Positions 8,284-16,797 of a stretch of DNA of 64,000 nucleotides are shown piece after piece. The notes below the pieces were generated by a model. That model was given only the letters and a program-made list of their open reading frames with translations, was not told the origin of the DNA and did no database searches. The translations under genes and the position numbers were made by a program. The first letter of the stretch is position 1. Every line of letters begins with the position of its first letter. Origin of the DNA: Marinicella marina (GTDB lineage: Bacteria > Pseudomonadota > Gammaproteobacteria > Xanthomonadales > Marinicellaceae); NCBI RefSeq assembly GCF_030065545.1, contig NZ_JASJNC010000005.1:124001-188000 (forward strand), in the 5' to 3' direction.

Positions 8284-9600
8284 ATGTCTGTAACATTGAT
8301 TGAACAAGTCTTAACTGAGCTGAAGAAGCAAGGAGCAACAGAAGCAGAGGTGGTTTACTCAGAGGGCTCTGGTGTGTCAATAAGTTGTCGTGAGGGTGAG
8401 GTTGATACCATTGAGAACAACGTCGACAAATCAATGATCATAACGGCTTATAAAAACCAAGCCAAAGGCTCAGCCTCGACCGCAGTGGTCGACGATGAGA
8501 ATGTACAATTGACGATTCAGAAGGCACTGACGATTGCTGGGTTGACTGAAGCCGATGAGGCGGCAGGTCTGGCTGATAAAAGCTTATTGGCGACTGATTT
8601 TAAAGACCTGGGTACTTATTTTGACAATGAGGTTGAAGGTGAAGCGCTGGTTGATATGGCATTGGCAGCCCATCAAGGTGCAATCGACTATGCACAATCT
8701 GTCGGTCAATCCATCACCATAGATGAGGCCAATGTGCAACTCGGAGAAGGCCACAGCATTTATGCCAACAGCAATGACTTTCTGGGTGAAAAGCATGGCA
8801 GCAATGCCTCAGCCAGTGTGGTTGGTATTGCTGAGAAAGATGGCATGATGGAGCGTGAATACTGGTGGGATGCCGAGCGTGATTTATCTCGGTTTCCTGC
8901 ACTTGAGGACATCGGTCAGATTGCTGCACAAAGAACGCTTGAGCGGCTTGGATCAAGAAAAATAAAATCTTGTAAAGCACCGGTATTATTTGATCCAGCG
9001 ATGGCCAAGTCGCTGATTGGTCATATGCTCTCAGCCATCAGTGGCAGTGCTTTGTACCAGGAAGCCAGTTTCCTTAAAAACGATTTGAATGAACAAATTC
9101 TGCCAGAATGGTTGAGTCTGTTTGAAGATCCGTTTGTTCTGGGCGGATTTGCCAGTCGCAACTTCGATAGCAATGGTGTGCAGACCAAACAAAGATTAAT
9201 CATAGAGTCCGGTACATTAACCGGTTTTTTACTCTCAGTTTATTCAGCCAGAAGGTTGGGGTTGGAAACCACCGGTAATGCAGGTGGCGCGCACAACATC
9301 ATGGTGCAAAGTAACAACGAATTTGATGATAACTTAATCAAAACCATGGACCGTGGCTTATTTGTAACCTCAATGATGGGCCAGGGTGTGAATGCAGTAA
9401 CCGGCGACTACTCTCGCGGTGCCTCAGGTTTCTGGGTTGAAAACGGTGAAATTCAGTTTCCAGTCAGTGAATTAACCATAGCTGGTAACCTCAAAGACAT
9501 GTTCAGTAATTTAGCAGGGGTTGGCGCTGATTTTGATTTGCGCAGTAAAATCCATACAGGTTCTTGGTTGATTGAAGAAATGACCATAGCAGGTGATTGA
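8284..9600 (+). CDS. pmbA: Metalloprotease-related protein TldE/PmbA
   Basis: A 438-residue member of the TldD/PmbA (U62) family, close in length to E. coli PmbA (TldE). ATG 8284 is chosen over upstream in-frame starts because it gives the family N-terminus (ALIEQVL-like helix then AEVVYSEGSGVSISCREGEV). The C-terminal half carries SRGASGFWVENGEI and the ending LIEEMTIAG, typical of the family. TldD and TldE form a heterodimeric protease that processes peptides such as microcin B17 precursor and CcdA; TldD supplies the zinc site, and no tldD is in this window. The stop overlaps the murL start by one base. Confidence 0.93.
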   Translation: MSVTLIEQVLTELKKQGATEAEVVYSEGSGVSISCREGEVDTIENNVDKSMIITAYKNQAKGSASTAVVDDENVQLTIQKALTIAGLTEADEAAGLADKSLLATDFKDLGTYFDNEVEGEALVDMALAAHQGAIDYAQSVGQSITIDEANVQLGEGHSIYANSNDFLGEKHGSNASASVVGIAEKDGMMEREYWWDAERDLSRFPALEDIGQIAAQRTLERLGSRKIKSCKAPVLFDPAMAKSLIGHMLSAISGSALYQEASFLKNDLNEQILPEWLSLFEDPFVLGGFASRNFDSNGVQTKQRLIIESGTLTGFLLSVYSARRLGLETTGNAGGAHNIMVQSNNEFDDNLIKTMDRGLFVTSMMGQGVNAVTGDYSRGASGFWVENGEIQFPVSELTIAGNLKDMFSNLAGVGADFDLRSKIHTGSWLIEEMTIAGD

Positions 9601-10952
9601 TGTCAGTGCAGCCTGAGCAAAATTCAAAAAAAGGGTTTTTATTCAAATCCTGGCATTTTAATCAACAATCAGGTCAATTGACTTGTCACTACTTTGACGC
9701 GCAATTTGGTGACTTTACTGAAACTTTTACCTTTGCAAATATCGATCAGGCGCGTTATTTAAAACAGCAAAAAAACATCGATGCGGCCATCGATTGTTTG
9801 TTTTGGATGGCAGGGGTCAGTTACTACAAAACCGCTCTGGCCAAATCCATTTCTTTTCAGCACAAAGCACCCACTAAACAACAGGCGCAATGGTTAACAG
9901 CAACCTGGCAAGCTGGTTTGGCTGAATTGGGTCATGAAAACAACTTAGGCTGGTTGGATTGGGTGAAGATTGAGGGTCACTCGCCAGCACCCATGCCAGA
10001 ACCTTGCGAGCTGCGCCAAAGATCGTTGGTAGCCATTGGTGGTGGCAAAGATTCATTGGTCTGCATAGAGGCCATCAAGCAGTTGCAAGAGGAGGCCTGT
10101 TTGTTTCTCGTGGGCCAATCAGAATTTATTATGTCTGTGGCTGAAAAAACCAACCTTCCATTAATATCAATCCAGCGCCAAGTTGATAAAAAATTGGCAC
10201 AAGTCAACCAACAGGGCGCTTACAACGGACACATTCCAATCACTGCCATCAATGCCTGTGTGGCGGTTGTAGCGGCTTTGTTGTACGACTTTGACAGTGT
10301 GGTGTTTTCTAATGAACGTTCCGCTGATGTGGGTAACTTACAAACTGACAGCGGCCAGTGGATCAACCACCAATATTCCAAGTCATTGGCTTATGAACGC
10401 AACTGGCAGTTAATCATTCATACTCATATCACTGAGGCTTTGGATTGTTTTTCATTGTTGCGGCCCTTTTCAGAACTGGCTATCATCAAGCGTTTTGCGT
10501 CAGCAGAAAAATACTTTGCTTACTTTTCTAGTTGTAACCGTAACTTTCACCTCACAGGCAGTCAAAACACCAGCCACCATTGGTGTGGTGTGTGTCCGAA
10601 GTGCGCTTTTGTTTTTCTGTGCCTGGCACCCTTTATTACAAGGCAGCAACTGCTTGATATATTCAAACAAAATCTATTTGATAACCAAGCACTCGATGTG
10701 CTGTTCGACTCTTTGTTGGGAATCGAGGGTATCAAACCTTTTGAATGTGTGGGAGAACAACAAGAATGTCGATTGGCTGTTATGCTATTGACTCAACATG
10801 CTGATTGGCAAAACCACCCAAAAATCATCGCTTGGAGCAGGGTCTTACCACCAACCACTGAGCAGGATAAAATGTCAATAATGCAGCCAAGTAATGACCA
10901 TAACATACCAGCGAAACGAAATTTCAGTCAGGCCATTCAATATGAAGCTTGA
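9600..10952 (+). CDS. murL: UDP-MurNAc-L-Ala-L-Glu epimerase MurL
   Basis: A 450-residue cytoplasmic protein with an ATP-pyrophosphatase-type loop GGGKDS (residues 147-152), a downstream NERSADVGN motif and a cysteine-bearing HHWCGVCPKCAFVF block. These features match MurL of Xanthomonas, which epimerises the terminal L-Glu of UDP-MurNAc-L-Ala-L-Glu to D-Glu in an ATP-dependent reaction. The assignment is strengthened by the directly overlapping gene, which has the form of MurD2, the ligase that makes the MurL substrate. ATG 9600 (TGATG overlap with pmbA) is preferred to the TTG one codon earlier. No glutamate racemase gene is seen here, which fits but does not prove dependence on this route. 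Confidence 0.88.
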   Translation: MSVQPEQNSKKGFLFKSWHFNQQSGQLTCHYFDAQFGDFTETFTFANIDQARYLKQQKNIDAAIDCLFWMAGVSYYKTALAKSISFQHKAPTKQQAQWLTATWQAGLAELGHENNLGWLDWVKIEGHSPAPMPEPCELRQRSLVAIGGGKDSLVCIEAIKQLQEEACLFLVGQSEFIMSVAEKTNLPLISIQRQVDKKLAQVNQQGAYNGHIPITAINACVAVVAALLYDFDSVVFSNERSADVGNLQTDSGQWINHQYSKSLAYERNWQLIIHTHITEALDCFSLLRPFSELAIIKRFASAEKYFAYFSSCNRNFHLTGSQNTSHHWCGVCPKCAFVFLCLAPFITRQQLLDIFKQNLFDNQALDVLFDSLLGIEGIKPFECVGEQQECRLAVMLLTQHADWQNHPKIIAWSRVLPPTTEQDKMSIMQPSNDHNIPAKRNFSQAIQYEA

Positions 10953-12252
10953 GACACTGAAAAATAAAACCACAGCCATTTGGGGATTTGGCATCGAGGG
11001 CAAGGCCACCTTGGCGTATTTGTTGGCACGGTGTCCGAATATGGAGATTGCTGTGTTGTGTGGCGCAGATGAGGTGCCTGATGAGCACACAAAGGGTGTT
11101 AGCTTCATCACTGTGCCAGTCTCAGTTGAGGTTTTGAATCAATTTGAGGTGGTGGTAAAATCACCCGGTATCAGCCCTTACCAAGCGCCTGCAAAGCAGG
11201 CCAAATGCCAGCTCATCAGCAGTGCTGCACTGTGGTTTGATAATGAGAAATCCGGGCAAGTCATAGCCATCACTGGCACCAAAGGAAAAAGCACCACAGC
11301 CGCCATGTTAACCGCCGTTTTAGAGGCGATGGATTTCAAGGTGGTGTTGGCGGGAAATTTTGGTTTGCCATTGATTCAGTGTACCGGGAGTTTCGATTAC
11401 GTGGTGTTAGAAACATCCAGTTATCAGGCCTATGATGGCAGCATCAAGGCTGATATTGGGGTGTTGTTGAATTTGTATTCAGAACATTTGAATTGGCATT
11501 TAACTGAGCAACAATACCACCACGATAAATGGCGGCTACTGCGTCAAAGTAAACGCGTTTTGCTCAATGCTGCCGATGAGAACAGCACCAAAATGCTACA
11601 GATTGAACCACTGCGAAAGCGGCCTGATTATTATGGCAATCAGCATGGATTTTATGAGCTCAATGGCGTATTGATGTACCAAGACAAGGCCTTGGTTTCA
11701 GCCTATGGGTGGCAACTTAAAGGCCAGCATAATTTACACAATGCAGCAGCTGTCTGTGCCATTGTATTGATGTTGGGTCTGGACATTAAAATGGCCATCA
11801 ACGCCATCAAACAATTTCAACCATTGCCTCATAGATTACAACTCGTGGCTGAGTCTAACGGTGTTAAATTCATCAATGACAGCATTTCATCGACGCCACA
11901 TTCAACCTTTGCAGCCATGGGCACAGTCGATCCGTCGCGAACTATTTTATTGGTTGGTGGCTTTGACCGAGGGGTGGATTGGCAGTGGTGGGTAGAGGCG
12001 ATTGAGGTGCATCCTCCTAAAATGATTATTTGCAGTGGGGAAAACAGCAAAAAAATACATCAACTTGTCTTGAATCAGCAGATAAAAACACAATGTATTA
12101 AGCAACCAAATCTCAAACAGGCGGTCGAATATGCCAAAGACCAAGCAAAACCAGGGGATACAGTGTTACTCTCTCCTGGAGCGCCGAGTTTCGATGCATT
12201 TGACGATTACCAACAACGAGGTCAGAAGTTTAGCCAATGGATACAACAATGA
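10942..12252 (+). CDS. murD2: UDP-MurNAc-L-Ala--L-Glu ligase MurD2
   Basis: A 436-residue Mur ligase. Residues 12-20 form a Rossmann-like start (TAIWGFGIEGKA), the ATP loop is TGTKGKST (111-118), followed by SEHLNWH, HNLHNAAAV, FINDSISSTPHST and LLVGGFDRGVDW. The last two, together with the MurL neighbour, place it in the MurD2 branch, which adds L-Glu rather than D-Glu to UDP-MurNAc-L-Ala. ATG 10942 is chosen over a start at 10894 because it begins the conserved fold and overlaps murL by only 11 nt. The gene ends with an ATGA overlap to a Sel1-like gene. Confidence 0.87.
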   Translation: MKLETLKNKTTAIWGFGIEGKATLAYLLARCPNMEIAVLCGADEVPDEHTKGVSFITVPVSVEVLNQFEVVVKSPGISPYQAPAKQAKCQLISSAALWFDNEKSGQVIAITGTKGKSTTAAMLTAVLEAMDFKVVLAGNFGLPLIQCTGSFDYVVLETSSYQAYDGSIKADIGVLLNLYSEHLNWHLTEQQYHHDKWRLLRQSKRVLLNAADENSTKMLQIEPLRKRPDYYGNQHGFYELNGVLMYQDKALVSAYGWQLKGQHNLHNAAAVCAIVLMLGLDIKMAINAIKQFQPLPHRLQLVAESNGVKFINDSISSTPHSTFAAMGTVDPSRTILLVGGFDRGVDWQWWVEAIEVHPPKMIICSGENSKKIHQLVLNQQIKTQCIKQPNLKQAVEYAKDQAKPGDTVLLSPGAPSFDAFDDYQQRGQKFSQWIQQ

Positions 12253-13091
12253 AAAACATACTGCTGGTAATGTTGCTGGCAGCCGCAGCAGCCACAGCTG
12301 AGCAAGCCACTGAAGTGGTTGATGACAGTGAGGTAACAGTGATTCCTGATTCGTTGTTGCAGCAAGTTGAGTCAGGCCATGCGGAAAGTGCTTTTTTCAT
12401 TGGTTCGGCATTTGCACAAGGTACCATGGGCATTGATCAAAACCTCGAAAAAGCCCAAGAGTGGTTTCTTAAATCTGCTGAAATGGGCTACGTCCACGGC
12501 ATGTTTGAAACAGCCCAATTGTTATTCAGAGATAAAGTCTACGACGAAGCCAAAACCTGGTTCACCAAAGCAGCTGGAGCGGGCCATGGTGAGTCCATGT
12601 ATCGACTTTCGTTGTTTAATTTATATGAAATAAACGGTGAAACATTCAATTGTGATGCAGCTTATGAATTGTTAGACAAGGCTCAAAGTAGGGATGTCAA
12701 ACCAGCATTCAACGACCATGCTTGGATGTTATCCACTTTGCCTGATAAAGCTTGTCGCAATGGACAAAAAGCATGGAAGGTTTATGCTGAACTACAAAAT
12801 TTGTATGCCCCAAGTGAGCCCATACCATGGGCATACCTGGACACCAAAGCCGCGGTGTTGGCAGAAATTTCTGACTTCAATGAGGCCATTGAAGTGCAAT
12901 CGTGGATTGTAGAAGATTTTTGTGATGTTGACTTCCCCAAAACTGATGAAGCATTCAAACAGTCTTTACAGCAATTGCTTTTGAGCTATGAAGCCAAAGA
13001 TGACCGCCTTTGTTATGGAGCCATCCAACGTTTACAAAGTTATGTTGACAGAAAACCTTGGCGTGAAGCCCCAGAATTTATTACGGAATAA
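12249..13091 (+). CDS. Periplasmic Sel1/TPR-repeat protein
   Basis: A 280-residue protein with a cleavable signal peptide (hydrophobic AAAAATA, cleavage expected before EQATE). It then has Sel1-like repeats, for example AQEWFLKSAEMGY and AKTWFTKAAGAGHGESMYRL, and a cysteine-containing C-terminal half. Sel1 repeats act as protein-interaction scaffolds, often in the envelope. It starts at an ATGA overlap with murD2, so it may be part of the peptidoglycan operon, but no direct functional link is shown. The DUF2288 gene begins 1 nt after its stop. Confidence 0.75.
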   Translation: MKNILLVMLLAAAAATAEQATEVVDDSEVTVIPDSLLQQVESGHAESAFFIGSAFAQGTMGIDQNLEKAQEWFLKSAEMGYVHGMFETAQLLFRDKVYDEAKTWFTKAAGAGHGESMYRLSLFNLYEINGETFNCDAAYELLDKAQSRDVKPAFNDHAWMLSTLPDKACRNGQKAWKVYAELQNLYAPSEPIPWAYLDTKAAVLAEISDFNEAIEVQSWIVEDFCDVDFPKTDEAFKQSLQQLLLSYEAKDDRLCYGAIQRLQSYVDRKPWREAPEFITE

Positions 13092-13092
13092 C

Positions 13093-13431
13093 ATGGAAAT
13101 CGATCCAACAAATAACCAATCACTGGAGTCATCTCGTACTCGTTTTGCCGAACAAATGGCACCCATCAGTTTCCAAGAACTACAGAAACATTTTGCCAAG
13201 GGTATTCTCATTAAGGTCACAGAAAACATGGATTTATTGGATGTCGCTGTGGCCATTCACCAAGATAATGCGGAACAAATTCAAAACTGGATGGAAAACG
13301 GTTCATTAGAGCGAGCACATGATGAACATGCTAAGGATTGGATAGCTCGGCGCAGTGTGCTGATGGCTGTGACTGTTGCGCCATGGGTTCTGGTACAAGA
13401 CTTAATTGATGATATTGAAGTGAGGAATTGA
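13093..13431 (+). CDS. DUF2288 family protein
   Basis: A 112-residue soluble protein. ATG 13093 is used, just after the preceding stop; the open frame continues upstream inside the previous gene but that part is a shadow. The sequence FQELQKHFAKGILIKV followed by DVAVAIHQDN and a WIARRSVLMAVTVAPWVLVQ tail matches DUF2288, a small uncharacterised family of proteobacteria and cyanobacteria. Its neighbours (a Sel1 protein and zapG) hint at cell-envelope or division biology, but no function is established. Confidence 0.75.
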   Translation: MEIDPTNNQSLESSRTRFAEQMAPISFQELQKHFAKGILIKVTENMDLLDVAVAIHQDNAEQIQNWMENGSLERAHDEHAKDWIARRSVLMAVTVAPWVLVQDLIDDIEVRN

Positions 13432-13432
13432 T

Positions 13433-13786
13433 ATGGAGCAGATTTTAAATATGGTTATGGCGGGTGCATTGGGATTGATTATTGGTGCATTATTTATGTA
13501 TTTTGCCAGTAAAAAAACTTCATCAGAGCAATCAGTCAAAGCGGTTCAGGAAAAATTAGACAGTTATCAAAGCGAAGTAGAAGATCATTTTGCTAAGACC
13601 GCTGATCTGATAGACAACCTGACCGAAAGTTACAAAGAAGTCTTTAATCATTTATCAGACTCGGCCGAAAAATTATTGACTGAGGAACAAATTCAAAACC
13701 AACTGATCAATCGCCGCTCTCGTGAGGTGACTATCAAATATTTGAAAGGCTCAGATACAGACGAGAATAAAGACCCAACTGAATAA
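13433..13786 (+). CDS. zapG: ZapG/YhcB (DUF1043) membrane protein
   Basis: A 117-residue protein with one N-terminal transmembrane helix (about residues 6-25, MVMAGALGLIIGALFMYF). A long coiled coil follows, with the family core FAKTADLIDNLTESYKEVFNHL. YhcB/ZapG of gammaproteobacteria is an inner-membrane protein linked to cell division and coordination of envelope growth. The order murD2, Sel1, DUF2288, zapG on one strand suggests an envelope-growth operon. A hairpin overlapping the stop codon probably ends it. Confidence 0.85.
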   Translation: MEQILNMVMAGALGLIIGALFMYFASKKTSSEQSVKAVQEKLDSYQSEVEDHFAKTADLIDNLTESYKEVFNHLSDSAEKLLTEEQIQNQLINRRSREVTIKYLKGSDTDENKDPTE

Positions 13787-13800
13787 TCAGACAGTTGGGT
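13773..13800 (+). terminator. Hairpin at the end of zapG
   Basis: ACCCAACTG (13773-13781) and CAGTTGGGT (13792-13800) form a perfect 9-bp stem with a 10-nt loop that contains the zapG stop codon. It is followed by a short T-rich stretch (ttcattt). It lies between convergent genes and is a weak intrinsic terminator by its tail. Confidence 0.55.
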
Positions 13801-13820
13801 TTCATTTATCGATTATTCAA

Positions 13821-14075
13821 TCATTTCAAAAGAATTTCGCTGCGGTTCTTTTCCACAGTTTTCAAGCCGATGCCTTTGACTTCTGTCAGTTGCTCAACTG
13901 TTTTAAAAGGCCCGTTCTGGGTTCTGTAAGCCACAATGGCAGTGGCCTTTGACAAGCCAATGCCTTTGAGTTCCTCGGCAATTTGTGCAGCGTCTGCTTT
14001 GTTGACGTTGACGGCGGCCATGGCAGATTGTGCGAATAAAAACACAGCGATTAATAAAGCTTTTAAATAGTTCAT
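13821..14075 (-). CDS. Secreted helix-hairpin-helix protein, ComEA-like
   Basis: An 84-residue protein: signal peptide (cleavage expected at AMA-AVNVN), then the ComEA signature VNVNKADAAQIAEELKGIGL with two helix-hairpin-helix motifs (GIGLSKATAIVAYR and VKGIGLKTVEKN). Single-domain proteins of this type (YbaV-like) bind DNA in the periplasm and serve natural transformation in some gammaproteobacteria. No other competence gene lies nearby, so a role in DNA uptake is only suggested. Confidence 0.88.
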   Translation of the reverse strand: MNYLKALLIAVFLFAQSAMAAVNVNKADAAQIAEELKGIGLSKATAIVAYRTQNGPFKTVEQLTEVKGIGLKTVEKNRSEILLK

Positions 14076-14250
14076 TTTTTTCTCCTTATGATTAATTTAA
14101 ATAAGTGACCTAAATCAATTTCTGATCACTTGCTGTCCATGTTAAGTACGCCAGCACATTGTACCAATCATCAGTTTCTGAGTACTGTGTCAATTATTTG
14201 GTAGAGATTGACAATAAATGCGACACATTGGTAGGAATTTATTGATGGGG

Positions 14251-14261
14251 TGCTATATAAT
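14251..14261 (+). promoter_or_regulatory. Possible extended -10 promoter of the cytochrome operon
   Basis: TGCTATATAAT (14251-14261) resembles an extended -10 element (TGn followed by TATATA) about 36 nt before the cytochrome start codon. No good -35 is at normal distance; a TTGACA at 14208-14213 is too far upstream to pair with it. Confidence 0.35.
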
Positions 14262-14296
14262 GAAAAGATAATATTAAATATTCACTTTCCACTCAC

Positions 14297-16174
14297 ATGT
14301 CATACAAATTAATTCTTAAATACTTGGTGCTGCTACTTGCCAGTGTCCAAGTTCATGCAGGCAGTCAAATTGATTTCACGCCACATGGCACACAACCAGG
14401 TCTTAACTTTTCATTAGAACCCTCTTCGAACTGTCAAGGATGCCACAAAGGAGGCAATGTAGCAGATGACAGTATTAATATGCCTAACAGAACATGGATG
14501 GGGTCAATGAAAGCCCATGCTACCCGCGACCCGTTATTTTGGGCTGCACTAGATGTAGCCAATAATGACCTTCCTGGTGTGGGTGATTTTTGCCTGCGGT
14601 GCCATACTCCAGATGGTTGGTTCAGAGGCAATGTTAAGCCAACTAAAGCCAGCCAATCCTTTATAGATGGGCCTAATGGATGTGAATTAACAGGTAACTA
14701 TATACTGCCTGAAAGTAAGCTGAATGATTATGGTGGAGTAAGTTGTCATTATTGTCACAGAATTGAGCCGATAGGCCCCGGTGGTGAAGCCGGTTTTTTA
14801 CAAAATGGTGACAATTGGATTGATGATGTGGCTTGTGAATCAGGCGGATTCGGTCCTTGCAGAAACGGACCATACAACGAACAGGATTATATGGATGGTG
14901 GCTCAACTCCACCCCATGCATGGGAAGGGTCCAATCATATTCAGTCTTCTGAATTTTGCGGGTCGTGTCATGATATTTCTTCCCCTGAAATTTTACAAAA
15001 TGGAATGTTGAGTATTGCCAGAAAATTTTGGAACGATGGTGTCGAAACAGACTTGCCTATGCCTATTGAGAGAACTTACAGTGAATGGAAGAACTCTTTA
15101 TTTGCTGATCTCATTTACAGAGACAGTATGGAAGTTGGGTTATCAGATGAGTTTCCTCTATTATTGGAAGGAGAAACTTGTCAAAGTTGTCACATGCCAC
15201 AATCAGAGAGTGAGGCTGCAAGGGCTTGTATTTTTGATGCTTTAGATGTTGATGGGAATGGTCGCAGGAAAGGTAATCTGCGCACACATCAGTTTGCTGG
15301 TGCCAATACTTGGATTCCTCAAGTTATTAAAACAATATACGGCGATCAACTTGAATCAATCAATGAAGGTATAAAAGAGTCGCTGGATTTATCCACCGAC
15401 TATGCCTTAAATAAGCTTCAAAATGAAAGTGCATTGATTGAAGCTACACTCACCAATCAAACCTCAGATGAGCTAAATATCAATGTTAAAGTAACTAACC
15501 TATCGGGTCATAAATTACCCACCAGTTATGCAGAAGGTCGCAGGATGTGGCTGCATATTGTGGCAAAAGATGGTGCCAATAATGCTTTTTGGGAAAGCGG
15601 TGCGTATGATGAAAACACTGGTATTTTAACAGAAGATACACAGTTGAAAGTTTATGAAGCTCTACAAGGTATTTGGAATCCTGACCCTGATGGAAATTCA
15701 AGCACAGAAGATGGTAATTGTGAAGTAAGTGATGAAAATGGAGACAAGATGTTTCATTTTGTCTTGAATAATTGTGTAGCTAAAGATAACAGGATTCCAC
15801 CATTAGGGTTTAGAGCTGCTGATAACATTGAGATGAAGCCAGTGGGGATTATATACACTCCTCGACCAGGCCACCCAGGCCAAGTGGTGAATTTTGATGT
15901 AACCAATTATCAAATTCCGGTCACCGGTGTTACTGGACCGTTCGTAATTGAAGCAACCTTAAAGTATCAAACTGCGAGCAAGGATTATATTGACTTTTTA
16001 GCGCGTGAGGCAACCGTCAATAATTTTGCAACAGAGAATGAGATGTGTGACAGAGATTGGGATATTGGTCCTGCCAATCAAAGTAGGGGGGCATTTATGA
16101 AGGAATTATGGGAAGAAAATGGACGTTCCGCTCCGGTTGATATGGTGATGGATTTTTTACAGGTGAATGAATGA
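14297..16174 (+). CDS. Secreted pentaheme c-type cytochrome
   Basis: A 625-residue protein with a signal peptide (cleavage near VHAG, residue 21) and five CXXCH haem sites at about residues 46-50, 99-103, 150-154, 221-225 and 295-299. After the last site (CQSCHMPQ) comes HQFAGAN, whose histidine is a likely distal haem ligand. The C-terminal 230 residues lack haem sites and form a beta-rich domain with SGHKLPTSYAEGRRMW, a segment I associate with large secreted multihaem cytochromes. It probably works as a periplasmic or surface electron carrier or oxidoreductase. It has too few haems for octahaem hydroxylamine-oxidoreductase-type enzymes. It overlaps the next gene by ATGA and heads a three-gene operon. 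Confidence 0.82.
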   Translation: MSYKLILKYLVLLLASVQVHAGSQIDFTPHGTQPGLNFSLEPSSNCQGCHKGGNVADDSINMPNRTWMGSMKAHATRDPLFWAALDVANNDLPGVGDFCLRCHTPDGWFRGNVKPTKASQSFIDGPNGCELTGNYILPESKLNDYGGVSCHYCHRIEPIGPGGEAGFLQNGDNWIDDVACESGGFGPCRNGPYNEQDYMDGGSTPPHAWEGSNHIQSSEFCGSCHDISSPEILQNGMLSIARKFWNDGVETDLPMPIERTYSEWKNSLFADLIYRDSMEVGLSDEFPLLLEGETCQSCHMPQSESEAARACIFDALDVDGNGRRKGNLRTHQFAGANTWIPQVIKTIYGDQLESINEGIKESLDLSTDYALNKLQNESALIEATLTNQTSDELNINVKVTNLSGHKLPTSYAEGRRMWLHIVAKDGANNAFWESGAYDENTGILTEDTQLKVYEALQGIWNPDPDGNSSTEDGNCEVSDENGDKMFHFVLNNCVAKDNRIPPLGFRAADNIEMKPVGIIYTPRPGHPGQVVNFDVTNYQIPVTGVTGPFVIEATLKYQTASKDYIDFLAREATVNNFATENEMCDRDWDIGPANQSRGAFMKELWEENGRSAPVDMVMDFLQVNE

Positions 16175-16797
16175 AGTATATATACATTCTATTGTTAACG
16201 TCTTTAACTTTTAATCCAGCACTCGCATTGGAAATATTGCCTTTTTACGAATCCGATTTGCCACCTTGGGCGATTGCGATAAAAAAAAATGAATCAGGCG
16301 AGTTTCTTGAGGTAACGACAAATCAATGGCATGACAAGGTGATGACTGATGAGGGGGAAAAAAGGTTCATCTATCGACAAGGTCATGATTATATTAAAAG
16401 ACAGGGTTTCTTGCGGACATACACTCACGACGAACAACTGGTCAATGAAGTGTATGATGTTGAAAATGACGCCAGTGTTATCAGAGAAGAAATATTCATT
16501 GCATTCGAGTTGTTTAAGATGCATCCAGAAATCAGGAAATTATTGATTGATGAAGGCCAGCCCATTATTTTGAACGGTGGTTTTAATTATCTGGATAAAG
16601 AGCCAACACAGCCTTGCTATTTTGGGAATAGATGCGTCCATGTGATGGCATCATCTGCAAACACAGCTATGGTTGCGCATGCAGTGGTAAGGTTATCTGA
16701 TAAAAGCATACCTTATCCACATTTTGATACTGATAAGGCTACTGAACAGGGCATTAAAAACAGAATAAAAAAAGTTTTAAAGCGGAAAATACAATGA
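16171..16797 (+). CDS. Secreted protein of unknown function
   Basis: A 208-residue protein with a clear signal peptide (ILLLTSLTFNPALA-LEIL). I do not recognise a family. The mature part has two cysteines (PCYFGNRC, possibly a disulphide) and a basic C-terminus (KNRIKKVLKRKIQ). It is sandwiched by ATGA overlaps between the pentaheme cytochrome and the CuAO-like protein, so the three products are likely made in fixed ratio and may form a complex or pathway in the periplasm. Function unknown. Confidence 0.6.
   Translation: MKYIYILLLTSLTFNPALALEILPFYESDLPPWAIAIKKNESGEFLEVTTNQWHDKVMTDEGEKRFIYRQGHDYIKRQGFLRTYTHDEQLVNEVYDVENDASVIREEIFIAFELFKMHPEIRKLLIDEGQPIILNGGFNYLDKEPTQPCYFGNRCVHVMASSANTAMVAHAVVRLSDKSIPYPHFDTDKATEQGIKNRIKKVLKRKIQ

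Noticed and set aside
14208-14261. TTGACA at 14208 paired with TATAAT at 14256 as one promoter
   Set aside because: The spacer would be 42 nt, far outside the range for sigma-70.
14297-16174. Hydroxylamine-oxidoreductase or octahaem nitrite reductase
   Set aside because: Only five CXXCH sites are present and the C-terminal third is haem-free; the known enzymes have eight haems.
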